From Clostridium sp. (GTDB lineage: Bacteria; Bacillota; Clostridia; Clostridiales; Clostridiaceae): 46,054 bases of DNA. The notes beneath the pieces were generated by a model. The model was not told the DNA's origin. It ran no database searches and saw only the letters and a list, made by a program, of their open reading frames with translations. Where the stretch lies: contig JALEZF010000050.1 of the NCBI GenBank assembly GCA_022773025.1, positions 1-46,054 of the forward strand. The letters run 5' to 3'. Below, in pieces: positions 15,870 to 24,042 of this stretch (position 1 is the first letter of the stretch; each line of letters starts with the position of its first letter). The position numbers were made by a program, and so were the translations under genes.

Positions 15870-16796
15870 TTATTTATCCTCATTGTGGATAAGTTTCTCT
15901 TCAACTTGTGGATTTGTTATTACAATTTTATCGACTTCTAATTCTACCTTTACTCTATTTCCTTCGATATTGAGAGATTCTAAATATTCACGAGGAATCT
16001 GGAATCTTCCTGCCCTATCAAGGATCATGAGTTCCTCATGAGTTTCTTCATTACCTTGTAGAGTAAGTCCTTGAGAGAGTGATTGCAGCTCCTCTAAATA
16101 ACTATCCTTTCTAATAAATTCTGAGGAAGTTTTTCCGTCTCTTATAGCTACAACTCTTTGGACTTTAGCCGATAGCTGCCTGTCATGAGTTACGATTAGA
16201 ATCGTAAGTCCCAATGTTCTATTAAGCTCTCTAAATAAATCTAGTATCATAGAGGCTGTTTTAGAATCTACAGAGCCTGTAGGTTCATCTGCAAGGAGAA
16301 GCTTTGGATTATTACATAGAGCTATGGCTATAGCTACTCTTTGCTGTTCTCCACCAGAAAGCTGGCTTAGTCTGCTATTTTTTCTGTGAACTATGCCAGT
16401 CATATCTAAATACTTTAAGGCTTCATTCTTCATATCCTTAGACCTACCCCCTATAGATAAGGCAAGCTCTAAATTTTCAGCGGCAGTTAAATAGGGAATT
16501 AGGTTTCTAGCATTATTCTGCCATACGAAACCAACGGTGTCTCTCTTGTAAACTTCAATTTCTTTTTTTGTAAGCTTAAATAAATCTTTACCGTCCACAA
16601 AAAGCTTTCCCGCCGAAGGAGTATCAAGACAGCCTATCATATTCAGGAGAGTTGACTTTCCACTACCACTATTTCCTATAATAGCAGTTAGTTCTCCTTC
16701 TTCTATAGTGAGGTCTAGACCTTGTAGGGCTACAACCTCTAGATCGGAGGTTTTATAAATCTTTATCAGGTTTTCACATTCTATGATATTAGGCAT
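15870..16796 (-). CDS. ABC exporter ATPase (MacB/LolD type) with C-terminal AbrB-like domain
   Basis: Residues 1-225 form an ABC ATPase: Walker [10 protein letters not shown] (41-49), LSGGE (146-150), ADEPTGSVD (169-177), switch His 204. This is the MacB/LolD group. After a charged linker, residues about 256-294 ([14 protein letters not shown] and following) look like an AbrB/SpoVT swapped-hairpin domain: a strand, a Gly-Arg turn, an IP-R-E segment and a second beta-alpha-beta half. Such domains usually bind DNA or mediate dimerisation. The domain's role here is unknown. The start overlaps the second ATPase by 8 bp or more. It is the last gene of the five-gene exporter operon. Confidence 0.85.
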   Translation of the reverse strand: MPNIIECENLIKIYKTSDLEVVALQGLDLTIEEGELTAIIGNSGSGKSTLLNMIGCLDTPSAGKLFVDGKDLFKLTKKEIEVYKRDTVGFVWQNNARNLIPYLTAAENLELALSIGGRSKDMKNEALKYLDMTGIVHRKNSRLSQLSGGEQQRVAIAIALCNNPKLLLADEPTGSVDSKTASMILDLFRELNRTLGLTILIVTHDRQLSAKVQRVVAIRDGKTSSEFIRKDSYLEELQSLSQGLTLQGNEETHEELMILDRAGRFQIPREYLESLNIEGNRVKVELEVDKIVITNPQVEEKLIHNEDK

Positions 16797-17466
16797 GAAT
16801 TATCTCACCGTCCTCTAAAGCAAATACATTATCAGCGATTTCTAGCATGTTAGGGTCGTGAGTGGTCATAACTATTGTGATATCTTGTTCTTTTATCAAA
16901 TCCTTAAATAATTTTACCACTTGAAGAGCTGTCAGAGTATCTAGAGCTGAAGTTGGTTCATCTGCAAAGATAACCTTAGGACTAGGACATAAAGCTCTAG
17001 CTATTGCAGCTCTTTGAACTTCTCCACCAGAAAGCTCTTGGGGAAAGTGAGAAGCTCTTTTCAAAAGTCCTACAAGTCTTAGACATTCATTGACTCTTTC
17101 TTTTCTATCTTTTATTTCAGGTTTAGATACCCTAAGGGCAAACTCAACATTTTCATATAAGGTCATATTGGGAAGAAGAGCTCCAGATTGGAATACAAAT
17201 CCTATCTGAGTTCTTCTAAGTTCATCTTGTTCAGGAGGAGATAGTGTGGTGATGTCTTTTCCATCGAATATTATATTGCCGCTAGTTGGTAGACTCATTG
17301 CACCTAATAGGTTTATAAGGGTCGTCTTACCAGATCCTGAACGACCCTTAAGTATGGTGAATTTATTCCTGTTTATAGAGAGGGATATATTTTTCAAAAC
17401 GGATAAAGTTTCATCACCAACTTTAAAATCCATACAAAGATCTGTTGTTCTAATCAATTCACACAC
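16789..17466 (-). CDS. ABC exporter ATPase (MacB/LolD type), second copy
   Basis: This ATPase has Walker A GRSGSGKTT, signature LSGGEVQR, Walker B FADEPTSALD and switch His in MTTHDPN, with no extra domain. GTG 17466 is preferred as start because AGGAG lies 9 nt upstream. An ATG at 17475 would directly abut that site. The coding region begins as the permease gene ends. Two different ATPases for one permease suggest a heterodimeric motor. The tail-less copy should be the partner of the 16796 gene. Confidence 0.85.
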   Translation of the reverse strand: MCELIRTTDLCMDFKVGDETLSVLKNISLSINRNKFTILKGRSGSGKTTLINLLGAMSLPTSGNIIFDGKDITTLSPPEQDELRRTQIGFVFQSGALLPNMTLYENVEFALRVSKPEIKDRKERVNECLRLVGLLKRASHFPQELSGGEVQRAAIARALCPSPKVIFADEPTSALDTLTALQVVKLFKDLIKEQDITIVMTTHDPNMLEIADNVFALEDGEIIHA

Positions 17467-17467
17467 A

Positions 17468-20329
17468 CTAATCATCTCCTAACTTCAAAGCTTGATTTAA
17501 ATCTAGTTTTTTGACTATATTTATAAGGACTAAAAGGCTTATAGAGAGCATTACAATCATGAATATGGTCAAATTAATATATCCTGACATATAGGAAACA
17601 GCTTTGAAAGGTAATATTATTTTTTCATCAGGATTTGTGGACAAATTAACCATAGGTATAAATATATTTGATGCGAAATTTCCAATACCCAGACCCATGA
17701 TTATAGCAGCACCTGAGATGAAAATTTGTTCGTTTATTAAAATTGTTATAACTTTCTTCAAAGTAAGTCCCATGGCACGGAGTATACCAAAATCCAAGGT
17801 TCTCTCTTTTATAGAAAGTATCCAATAAATTAAAAATCCTAAGGTAGTTATTACAAGTGATGCTATAAATGATAATGAAAGAAGACCATTTGTACCTTGG
17901 ATTATAGGTGATGTTTTAAGGTCAACTAAATCATTATAGGTAAGATGAATATTCTCATAGTAAACTTTGTTTTCTTTTATAGAATCAAATATAGTGTTAT
18001 AAGATGCGTTACTGCTTGTCTTCATCCAGATCTCATAAGGCTGTGTTGAACACATAGCATCTATATACTTTAAATTCATAACTACGAACCCAGATCCAAA
18101 GGATAGATTAGGATCATAGCTTGGCCAATAATCTATGATTTCACCAACATAACATTCCATATAGAGATTTCCATCAAATCTTACATCAACTCTACTTCCT
18201 TTAGAGAGCTTAAGGTCATCTGCTACTTGGGAAGAAACTAAGATAGCTTTAGGTTCTTTAGATAATAAGTTCAGATAGTTATACCAATGATAAGGCAAAA
18301 TGCTAGGGTCAAACCAAGCTGTTCTACCAAATTCATCAGGTATTATTCCTATTATTTGAGTCTTTTCTTTAGAAAGATTTCCATTGAAGTTTAAACGGCC
18401 ATTTTTTGATTTTAATACTTTTGTAGTTGATTCTATACCCTCTATTTTTGTGTAAGGAGTATAGTCTATATCTTCATAAAATACACCAGCAGAGCTTGTA
18501 CCATCTGGATTTACGCTAGAAACTGCAGTGCTATTTTCATCAGTATTGCTTTTAGCGGGAATCCACCAAGGTCGGATTACTATGTCAGCACCATTTAAAT
18601 ATTTAATTCTATTTTCAGCCATGGTATTTATAGTAGAGGCGGCTTTAAGGTTAAATATTCCCGTTGATAAAGTGAGAATTAGAAATATCATAAGAAAGCC
18701 GTTTTTTCCATTGCTTCTAGTTATATTTGTAAGGCATACATACATTGAAGGGTTCCATTTATCTTTTCCCATTTTTAAAATAAGTTTTATAAAGTATGGA
18801 TAAACCCTCAGCATTAAAAGGCCTATGCCTAATATTAAAATTGTGAAGGATGCATACATAAATGGAGAAATAGGAAGATTGGAGGTTTCAACCTTTGATA
18901 CATTTAATATGGATTCAAAGGATTGAAATTGATATACAGAGTATAAACCAATTCCTAAAAGCACTACATCCAAATAAAATCTCTGCCATATTGATTTGCC
19001 TTTTCTTGATTTTGATCTTTTTTGAGCAACTATGCTGTCTTTTGAGGAAAGGACTATAGGTATAAACATTATAATTAGGAATGCAAAAGCTGAAACTAAA
19101 GCATAAAGCCATTCTACATGAGTGATTTTTATATCAAGAGGAGGCCTTGAGACAAATTTTAAGAATCCACTTGTTGCGCCAAACACCCGTGTTAATAGGT
19201 AAGCTACAAATGGACTTACCAAAACTGTTATAAAAAATAGTATAAAGTTTTCACCTAAGTACACCTTTAAAACTTGGAGTTTTGTGGCACCCCGGCTCCT
19301 CAAAAGTGATATTTCATCTTTGTCATGTTCTAGTATAAGAGTGGATACCATGAATATATAAATTATTATCATAAGTATTACTGGAGAAGCTATAGTCCAC
19401 ATTGTTATAGATAGCTGCTTTGTTTTTGGAACATATTCTTTTAAGGTATCTAAAGCAGCTAAATGTATTGAGGAATTTTTCTTTTGGTTAAAATCCTCGG
19501 AAGCCATGTCTAAAGTCTTTATTGCACGAGATAGATTAGATATATTTATATTTGTATAATCTAATGCGTATTTTATGTTGTAAGAATTCAGATAAAATCT
19601 ATTCTTGTACATGCATAACTTCATTAGTGAATCTTCAGGAATTACAATGGTGTTTGATAAAAGGATATTTCCATCTTTCCAATAGCTATTATCTTTATCA
19701 TCGACTTGAAAAACTCCAGTTATTTTGATATCTATAAAATTATCACTACTGACCTGTCTAAAAGCAAAGGTTTCACCGACCTTGAGGTCAAAGGTACGCT
19801 TTGTAGATTCAGATATTATTCCTTCTATGGTATCAGAGGAGCCATCAGAGCTAAACAGGTTTCCCTCTAAGATATTTATATTATTTTCTATATTACTGAT
19901 AGATTTTAGAGAGATACCAGGTCCCTTTTCATCTACGGTTTCCCCTTTGTCATTGTATCTTGCTACAGAAAAATCATCACAAGAAATCTCTGTTTTCTTG
20001 TTCATCACTGGCATTCCCAAGTCATTTATTATTCCTTCAATAGAAGAATCAAAAGCAAGGTTTGAAGTTTTAATTTCATTCTTTAAAGCATCTACATCTT
20101 TACTTTCAAAAGCACCGCTAGAAATCTTTTTGTTTGCAGTAAAAATCCCGGGAAATATATTGTCCACCTTTTGGAGCTTTTCTAAATCAGTAGCAAGAAT
20201 TTTTTTGAATATAGAGGATGTGTACATAGGTACTGCGGTTATTATTGAGGTAGCTGTGATGAATCCAATAAGCAGACTTATTACAAGCCACTTATTCTTC
20301 ATCATTTTTTTATATAAAAATGAAAGCAT
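17468..20329 (-). CDS. FtsX/MacB-like ABC exporter permease, large
   Basis: The 953-residue protein has an N-terminal membrane helix (about 13-35), a periplasm-equivalent extracellular domain of about 270 residues, then three helices ending near LILEHDKDEISLLRSRGAT. A second set follows: a helix at about 530, another large extracellular domain, and three C-terminal helices with LRAMGLTLKK. This duplicated FtsX layout lets one chain act as a whole permease. ATG 20329 is preferred, with AGGGGGTGGGG about 8 nt upstream; GTG at 20338 would precede that site. It sits between the two adaptors and the two ATPases. Confidence 0.85.
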   Translation of the reverse strand: MLSFLYKKMMKNKWLVISLLIGFITATSIITAVPMYTSSIFKKILATDLEKLQKVDNIFPGIFTANKKISSGAFESKDVDALKNEIKTSNLAFDSSIEGIINDLGMPVMNKKTEISCDDFSVARYNDKGETVDEKGPGISLKSISNIENNINILEGNLFSSDGSSDTIEGIISESTKRTFDLKVGETFAFRQVSSDNFIDIKITGVFQVDDKDNSYWKDGNILLSNTIVIPEDSLMKLCMYKNRFYLNSYNIKYALDYTNINISNLSRAIKTLDMASEDFNQKKNSSIHLAALDTLKEYVPKTKQLSITMWTIASPVILMIIIYIFMVSTLILEHDKDEISLLRSRGATKLQVLKVYLGENFILFFITVLVSPFVAYLLTRVFGATSGFLKFVSRPPLDIKITHVEWLYALVSAFAFLIIMFIPIVLSSKDSIVAQKRSKSRKGKSIWQRFYLDVVLLGIGLYSVYQFQSFESILNVSKVETSNLPISPFMYASFTILILGIGLLMLRVYPYFIKLILKMGKDKWNPSMYVCLTNITRSNGKNGFLMIFLILTLSTGIFNLKAASTINTMAENRIKYLNGADIVIRPWWIPAKSNTDENSTAVSSVNPDGTSSAGVFYEDIDYTPYTKIEGIESTTKVLKSKNGRLNFNGNLSKEKTQIIGIIPDEFGRTAWFDPSILPYHWYNYLNLLSKEPKAILVSSQVADDLKLSKGSRVDVRFDGNLYMECYVGEIIDYWPSYDPNLSFGSGFVVMNLKYIDAMCSTQPYEIWMKTSSNASYNTIFDSIKENKVYYENIHLTYNDLVDLKTSPIIQGTNGLLSLSFIASLVITTLGFLIYWILSIKERTLDFGILRAMGLTLKKVITILINEQIFISGAAIIMGLGIGNFASNIFIPMVNLSTNPDEKIILPFKAVSYMSGYINLTIFMIVMLSISLLVLINIVKKLDLNQALKLGDD

Positions 20330-20341
20330 ATGCCCCACCCC

Positions 20342-21352
20342 CTAATTGCATAAAACTTCTTCACCCTCTGATAAGCCAGAAACTACTTCGAATTCCTGAG
20401 AGCCCTCTATTCCTAGGGTGATGAATTTTTCAGTTCTATCTCCGTCCTTTAATACTCTAACATAAGGAGCAGAATTGTAATATTTTATTGCTGATTTTGG
20501 GATTTTTAGTATGTCATCTTTAGAATCTAGGTGAATTGATAATGTAATTGAGGAACCTAGTTTTTCTGGAGGTAATGAGTCCATTTCTATGCGTATTGAA
20601 TTGTAGCTTTTATTGTTGGTTCCACTTTGTAGCATAGATTGAAATGGAGTTATATCTAGTTGAGATATCTTTCCCTTTTCTCCATTTTTCCCTGTGACTT
20701 CCATGCCTACTTTTAATGAATCATTTTTTTCAATGCTTCCTTCAACCACTAAGGAGCTAACGTCAGATACCATATATATAGGCATACCAGAAGAGATCAT
20801 CTGACCAGGAAGAATATTAGGATATTGATATGTTATTTGACCACTTATAGGAGCTACAAGAGTAAGGTTTGCAAGGTCACTTTCTAGTTTGTCTATCTTC
20901 AATTTTTGTAGGTCAAGATCCAACTTAACTCTATCTATATCGTTTTTAGAGGATTCAGCATTGTTCAAAAGTTCTTTGTAAGAATTATTGATTTGATCAT
21001 AAACTAATTTAGCTTGTTTTAGAGAAATCTTCACATCATCCGTGTTCATTTCGGCAATAGTCTGTCCTTTAGTTACGGTATCACCAACCTTTACATGGAG
21101 TTTTGTGATGACACCAGTTCCGTCCTTAAAGGAAGCAATTTCGCTATTTTTTGGAACTACAAAACCATTTAGTGATAGTTCCTGAAGTATTGAGCCTTTA
21201 GTAACAGCAACTGTTTTCATTTCTACATCGCTAGGAGTTATGAGAGGAGGAGCCACTACAGCTTCTTCTTTTGGAAGACATCCGCTAAAGGTTACTGTAA
21301 GGGATGCACAAATTATACAAAGTATACAAAGTGATATCTTAAAGCGATTCAT
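20342..21352 (-). CDS. Lipoprotein membrane-fusion (HlyD/RND-type) adaptor, second
   Basis: The 336-residue product has a signal peptide with lipobox TFSGC (Cys near residue 25), so it should be lipid-anchored outside the membrane. It then shows the biotinyl-lipoyl-like motifs LHVKVGDTVTKGQTIAEM and LVAPISGQITYQ around a coiled-coil (about 100-160), followed by a beta-barrel and an EGEEV C-terminus. ATG 21352 follows GAGGT by 6 nt. An ATG at 21370 has no such site. Adaptors of this type in one-membrane bacteria link the permease to extracellular substrate or a wall partner. It is closely related to its neighbour. Confidence 0.85.
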   Translation of the reverse strand: MNRFKISLCILCIICASLTVTFSGCLPKEEAVVAPPLITPSDVEMKTVAVTKGSILQELSLNGFVVPKNSEIASFKDGTGVITKLHVKVGDTVTKGQTIAEMNTDDVKISLKQAKLVYDQINNSYKELLNNAESSKNDIDRVKLDLDLQKLKIDKLESDLANLTLVAPISGQITYQYPNILPGQMISSGMPIYMVSDVSSLVVEGSIEKNDSLKVGMEVTGKNGEKGKISQLDITPFQSMLQSGTNNKSYNSIRIEMDSLPPEKLGSSITLSIHLDSKDDILKIPKSAIKYYNSAPYVRVLKDGDRTEKFITLGIEGSQEFEVVSGLSEGEEVLCN

Positions 21353-21379
21353 ATTAATACCTCTTTTCATTAATCAATA

Positions 21380-22378
21380 TTAATTATCTAAGATTATTTC
21401 ATCACCTTCATTAACTCCTGATATGACTTCAGCTTCAGTGTCAGTGACTACACCAAGAGTTACGAATCGTTCTATCTTGTTTTCTCCATCTTTTATTTTT
21501 ACGTAAGGTTTATCATCGAAGTACTTGACACCATTGGCTGGTATCTTTATGACATCTGGCTTGTTTTTTAAACATATCTTAAGGCTTATGGAACTTTGAA
21601 TCTTGTCTATAATTTCTTTAGGAAAAGCAATTGTTATATTAGAGTCATCACGATTAGACTCTGAATTAGCGTTTACCGTTTTAGGTGGTACTCCTATTAC
21701 TTTTCCTTCATTATTTTCTGAATCAGTGACTTTCATTCCAAGCTTTATGTTATCTAAGGGTGAAAAAGGAGCAACTAAAATTTTACTAGACATATCGGCT
21801 ATAATACAGAGCCGGGCATTTGTAGGTAATTTTATACCAGGCTCAAGGCCTTCCATTATATAAAAGATATTCCCATCCATAGGCGATACTACGTGGAGGC
21901 TGTCCAAATTTTTTTGAGCTCTCTCAACATTTAAATTTTCCACCTCTACGGCTAATCGTGCATTTTCTTTTTCTACATCTGTAGAGCTAGGATTATCTAA
22001 GACGGATTGATATTGGTTATTTACCTTTTCACGTAAGAGTTTTGCTTCCTTTAAAGCAAACTCACACTCAGAAGTATCAAACTCGGCTATGACTTCTCCT
22101 TTTTTCACATCTTCTCCTTGATTGAAATTAAATTTTAGAAAAGTTCCATTTACACGAGTAAGAGAAACAACTTGGAAGTTATCGTAAGATATATTGGCGG
22201 TTATAGGAAGTGTTTGAGTTATGGTGCCCTTGACTGCTTTTTCTGTTTTCAAGGTGCCCATAGCAACAGGCTTGAAATCATCAAGGGCATTAGTTTCATT
22301 ACTTGAGCATCCTGAAGCTGTAATCATACAGGATGCACAAATAATTAAGGAGACTAATAATTTATTTCGACTAATCAT
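21380..22378 (-). CDS. Lipoprotein membrane-fusion (HlyD/RND-type) adaptor, first
   Basis: The 332-residue product has a lipobox TASGC (Cys about 24), lipoyl-like FNFNQGEDVKKGEVIAEF, a coiled-coil around residues 85-135, and the second half-motif HVVSPMDGNIFY. It is a paralogue of the gene just downstream, sharing the order of domains and the ending with GDEI. GGAGG precedes the ATG by 6 nt. It is the first gene of the exporter operon. A TATAAT-like box lies about 40 bp upstream, with a weak -35. Confidence 0.85.
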   Translation of the reverse strand: MISRNKLLVSLIICASCMITASGCSSNETNALDDFKPVAMGTLKTEKAVKGTITQTLPITANISYDNFQVVSLTRVNGTFLKFNFNQGEDVKKGEVIAEFDTSECEFALKEAKLLREKVNNQYQSVLDNPSSTDVEKENARLAVEVENLNVERAQKNLDSLHVVSPMDGNIFYIMEGLEPGIKLPTNARLCIIADMSSKILVAPFSPLDNIKLGMKVTDSENNEGKVIGVPPKTVNANSESNRDDSNITIAFPKEIIDKIQSSISLKICLKNKPDVIKIPANGVKYFDDKPYVKIKDGENKIERFVTLGVVTDTEAEVISGVNEGDEIILDN

Positions 22379-22474
22379 AGCATTCCTCCAGAAATTCTTA
22401 GAATAAAACTCATTTACATTATATAGTACGCATGGAAAATTATAAAGTAACGCTTTTTAAAGGATTATTTAGAA

Positions 22475-22520
22475 TAAAAAATGTGAAGTCAAAATTAAAA
22501 TTCTAAATTTGACTTCACAT
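22475..22520 (-). terminator. Terminator after the phosphodiesterase gene
   Basis: ATGTGAAGTCAAA (22481-22493) pairs with TTTGACTTCACAT (22508-22520), 13 bp. On the - strand it runs into TTTTTTATTCT. It separates the YfcE-like gene from the exporter operon. Confidence 0.85.
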
Positions 22521-22537
22521 CTTATTTTTAAAATTGA

Positions 22538-23071
22538 TTATAGTTTTTCACCGTTAGATATATTTATAAATGAAATTTCTCCATCTTCATATATACAAAC
22601 ACTTGGTATACCATCACCTTTAGGTACAGAAATAGATCCAGGATTTATGTATGTAACTCCGTTTTTAGTAATGCATTTTCTTATATGAGTGTGACCTGTT
22701 ATTATTACATCTGCTTTGTAGGTTGATGCTATATTTTCAAGGTCACAGTCTTCATGATTATGACCATGAGTCATTATAAATCTTGCACCATCTTTTTCAT
22801 AAACTATGTATTCACTTATCATTGGAAGACCTAAAACCATAAGGTCCACTTCAGCATCACAGTTCCCTCTAGATATCAAAATAGGAATAGGACATTTCTT
22901 AATTTCTTCAACTAAGGCTTTAGGATTATATCCATCTAAGATTGGATTTCTAGGACCATGATAAAGTATGTCTCCAGCACACAAAATCATATCGCATCCA
23001 CTAAAGTATCCTAGAGCTTTCAAAAACTTTTCTGGATATCCATGAATATCGGACAATATTGCTATTTTCAT
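22538..23071 (-). CDS. Metal-dependent phosphodiesterase, YfcE/MJ0936 family
   Basis: The 177-residue product is a calcineurin-like phosphoesterase of the small YfcE type, which hydrolyses phosphodiester bonds with two metal ions. The ligand motifs are SDIHG (near the N-terminus), CAGDILYHG, SRGNCDAE, THGHNHE and TGHTHIR, all intact. The ATG at 23071 is preferred, with GAAGAAGGTG just upstream. An ATG six codons earlier would encode that site. The natural substrate is unknown for the family in general. It stands alone between terminators. Confidence 0.85.
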   Translation of the reverse strand: MKIAILSDIHGYPEKFLKALGYFSGCDMILCAGDILYHGPRNPILDGYNPKALVEEIKKCPIPILISRGNCDAEVDLMVLGLPMISEYIVYEKDGARFIMTHGHNHEDCDLENIASTYKADVIITGHTHIRKCITKNGVTYINPGSISVPKGDGIPSVCIYEDGEISFINISNGEKL

Positions 23072-23250
23072 TAATGACACCTTCTTCAATTACTATTTTG
23101 AATAATATTTTAATATATATTTCACTTTGTAACAACTCAAATGTAAAAATTGTGATATAATAGTAATATATTTACATAAAGTAAAATAAAATTAATTAAA
23201 TATTTGGCCTAAAAAATCTTTTAATAATCATTTTGCGGAGGAGGATTTTT

Positions 23251-23859
23251 ATGAAATATGAGAAAATACCACTACCATATGCTTATGATGCATTAGAGCC
23301 ATACATTGATGCTGAAACTGTAAATATTCACTACAACAAACACTTACAAACCTATGTAAACAATCTAAACGCACTTCTAGAAAAATACGATAAATTTACT
23401 GACGACAAATCAATTGAACAAATACTTTCACACACAGACAAGATACCAAAAGACATTAGACAAGGTGTAATAAATCAAGGTGGAGGAGTAGCAAATCATA
23501 ATTTATATTTTTCACTTCTATCTCCAAATCCTAAAAAATCACCAGAAGGAAAATTGTTAGAAGAAATAAATAATACATTTGGTAGTGTTGAAGAACTTAA
23601 AGAAAAATTAAGTGCAGCAGCAGTATCTCAATTTGGTTCTGGTTATGGTTGGCTTGTAAAAACAAAACATGGACACTTAGAAATAGTACAGACTCAAAAT
23701 CAAGACACGCCTTTAAGTAAGGGCCTTAAACCCATATTAACTATAGATGTATGGGAACATGCCTACTATCTAAAATATAAAAATCTAAGAGCTGATTATG
23801 TTAAAAATATATGGAATATAATCGATTGGGCTAAAGTTGAAGAATACTATAATTGTTAG
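23251..23859 (+). CDS. sodA: Superoxide dismutase, Fe/Mn family
   Basis: The enzyme converts superoxide to oxygen and hydrogen peroxide. The 202-residue product has all four metal ligands: His27 (NIHYNKH), His in GGVANHNLYF, and Asp plus His in DVWEHAYY. The NQDTPL segment and the Gly-rich GGGVANH region are closer to the Mn or cambialistic type than to strict Fe enzymes, but metal choice cannot be settled from sequence. GGAGGAGG precedes ATG 23251. A longer frame from 23233 would encode that site. Upstream, TGATATAAT near 23150 is an extended -10-like box. It is monocistronic and probably protects an anaerobe during oxygen exposure. Confidence 0.9.
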   Translation: MKYEKIPLPYAYDALEPYIDAETVNIHYNKHLQTYVNNLNALLEKYDKFTDDKSIEQILSHTDKIPKDIRQGVINQGGGVANHNLYFSLLSPNPKKSPEGKLLEEINNTFGSVEELKEKLSAAAVSQFGSGYGWLVKTKHGHLEIVQTQNQDTPLSKGLKPILTIDVWEHAYYLKYKNLRADYVKNIWNIIDWAKVEEYYNC

Positions 23860-23938
23860 AATACGAAAGATTCAAGTTATAAAACACCACCTTAAAGCAT
23901 AAGCATATAAATGTTGATTTAAAAAGAGTATACCTCAA

Positions 23939-23997
23939 AACAGGTACAGTATTACGGAAAAATAAAAGGTTCTGGTAATAAAGATACCTGTTTTTTT
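23939..23997 (+). terminator. Terminator between sod and glgB
   Basis: AACAGGTA (23939-23946) pairs with TACCTGTT (23985-23992) and, inside it, TATTAC (23950-23955) with GTAATA (23975-23980). Seven Ts end at 23997. TACCT at 23931-23935 could instead pair with AGGTA at 23942-23946, so a conditional role in the glg leader is possible. Confidence 0.75.
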
Positions 23998-24042
23998 ACA
24001 ATATAAAAAATTAATTAAACTATAGATAAAGGGGGAAAGTTT

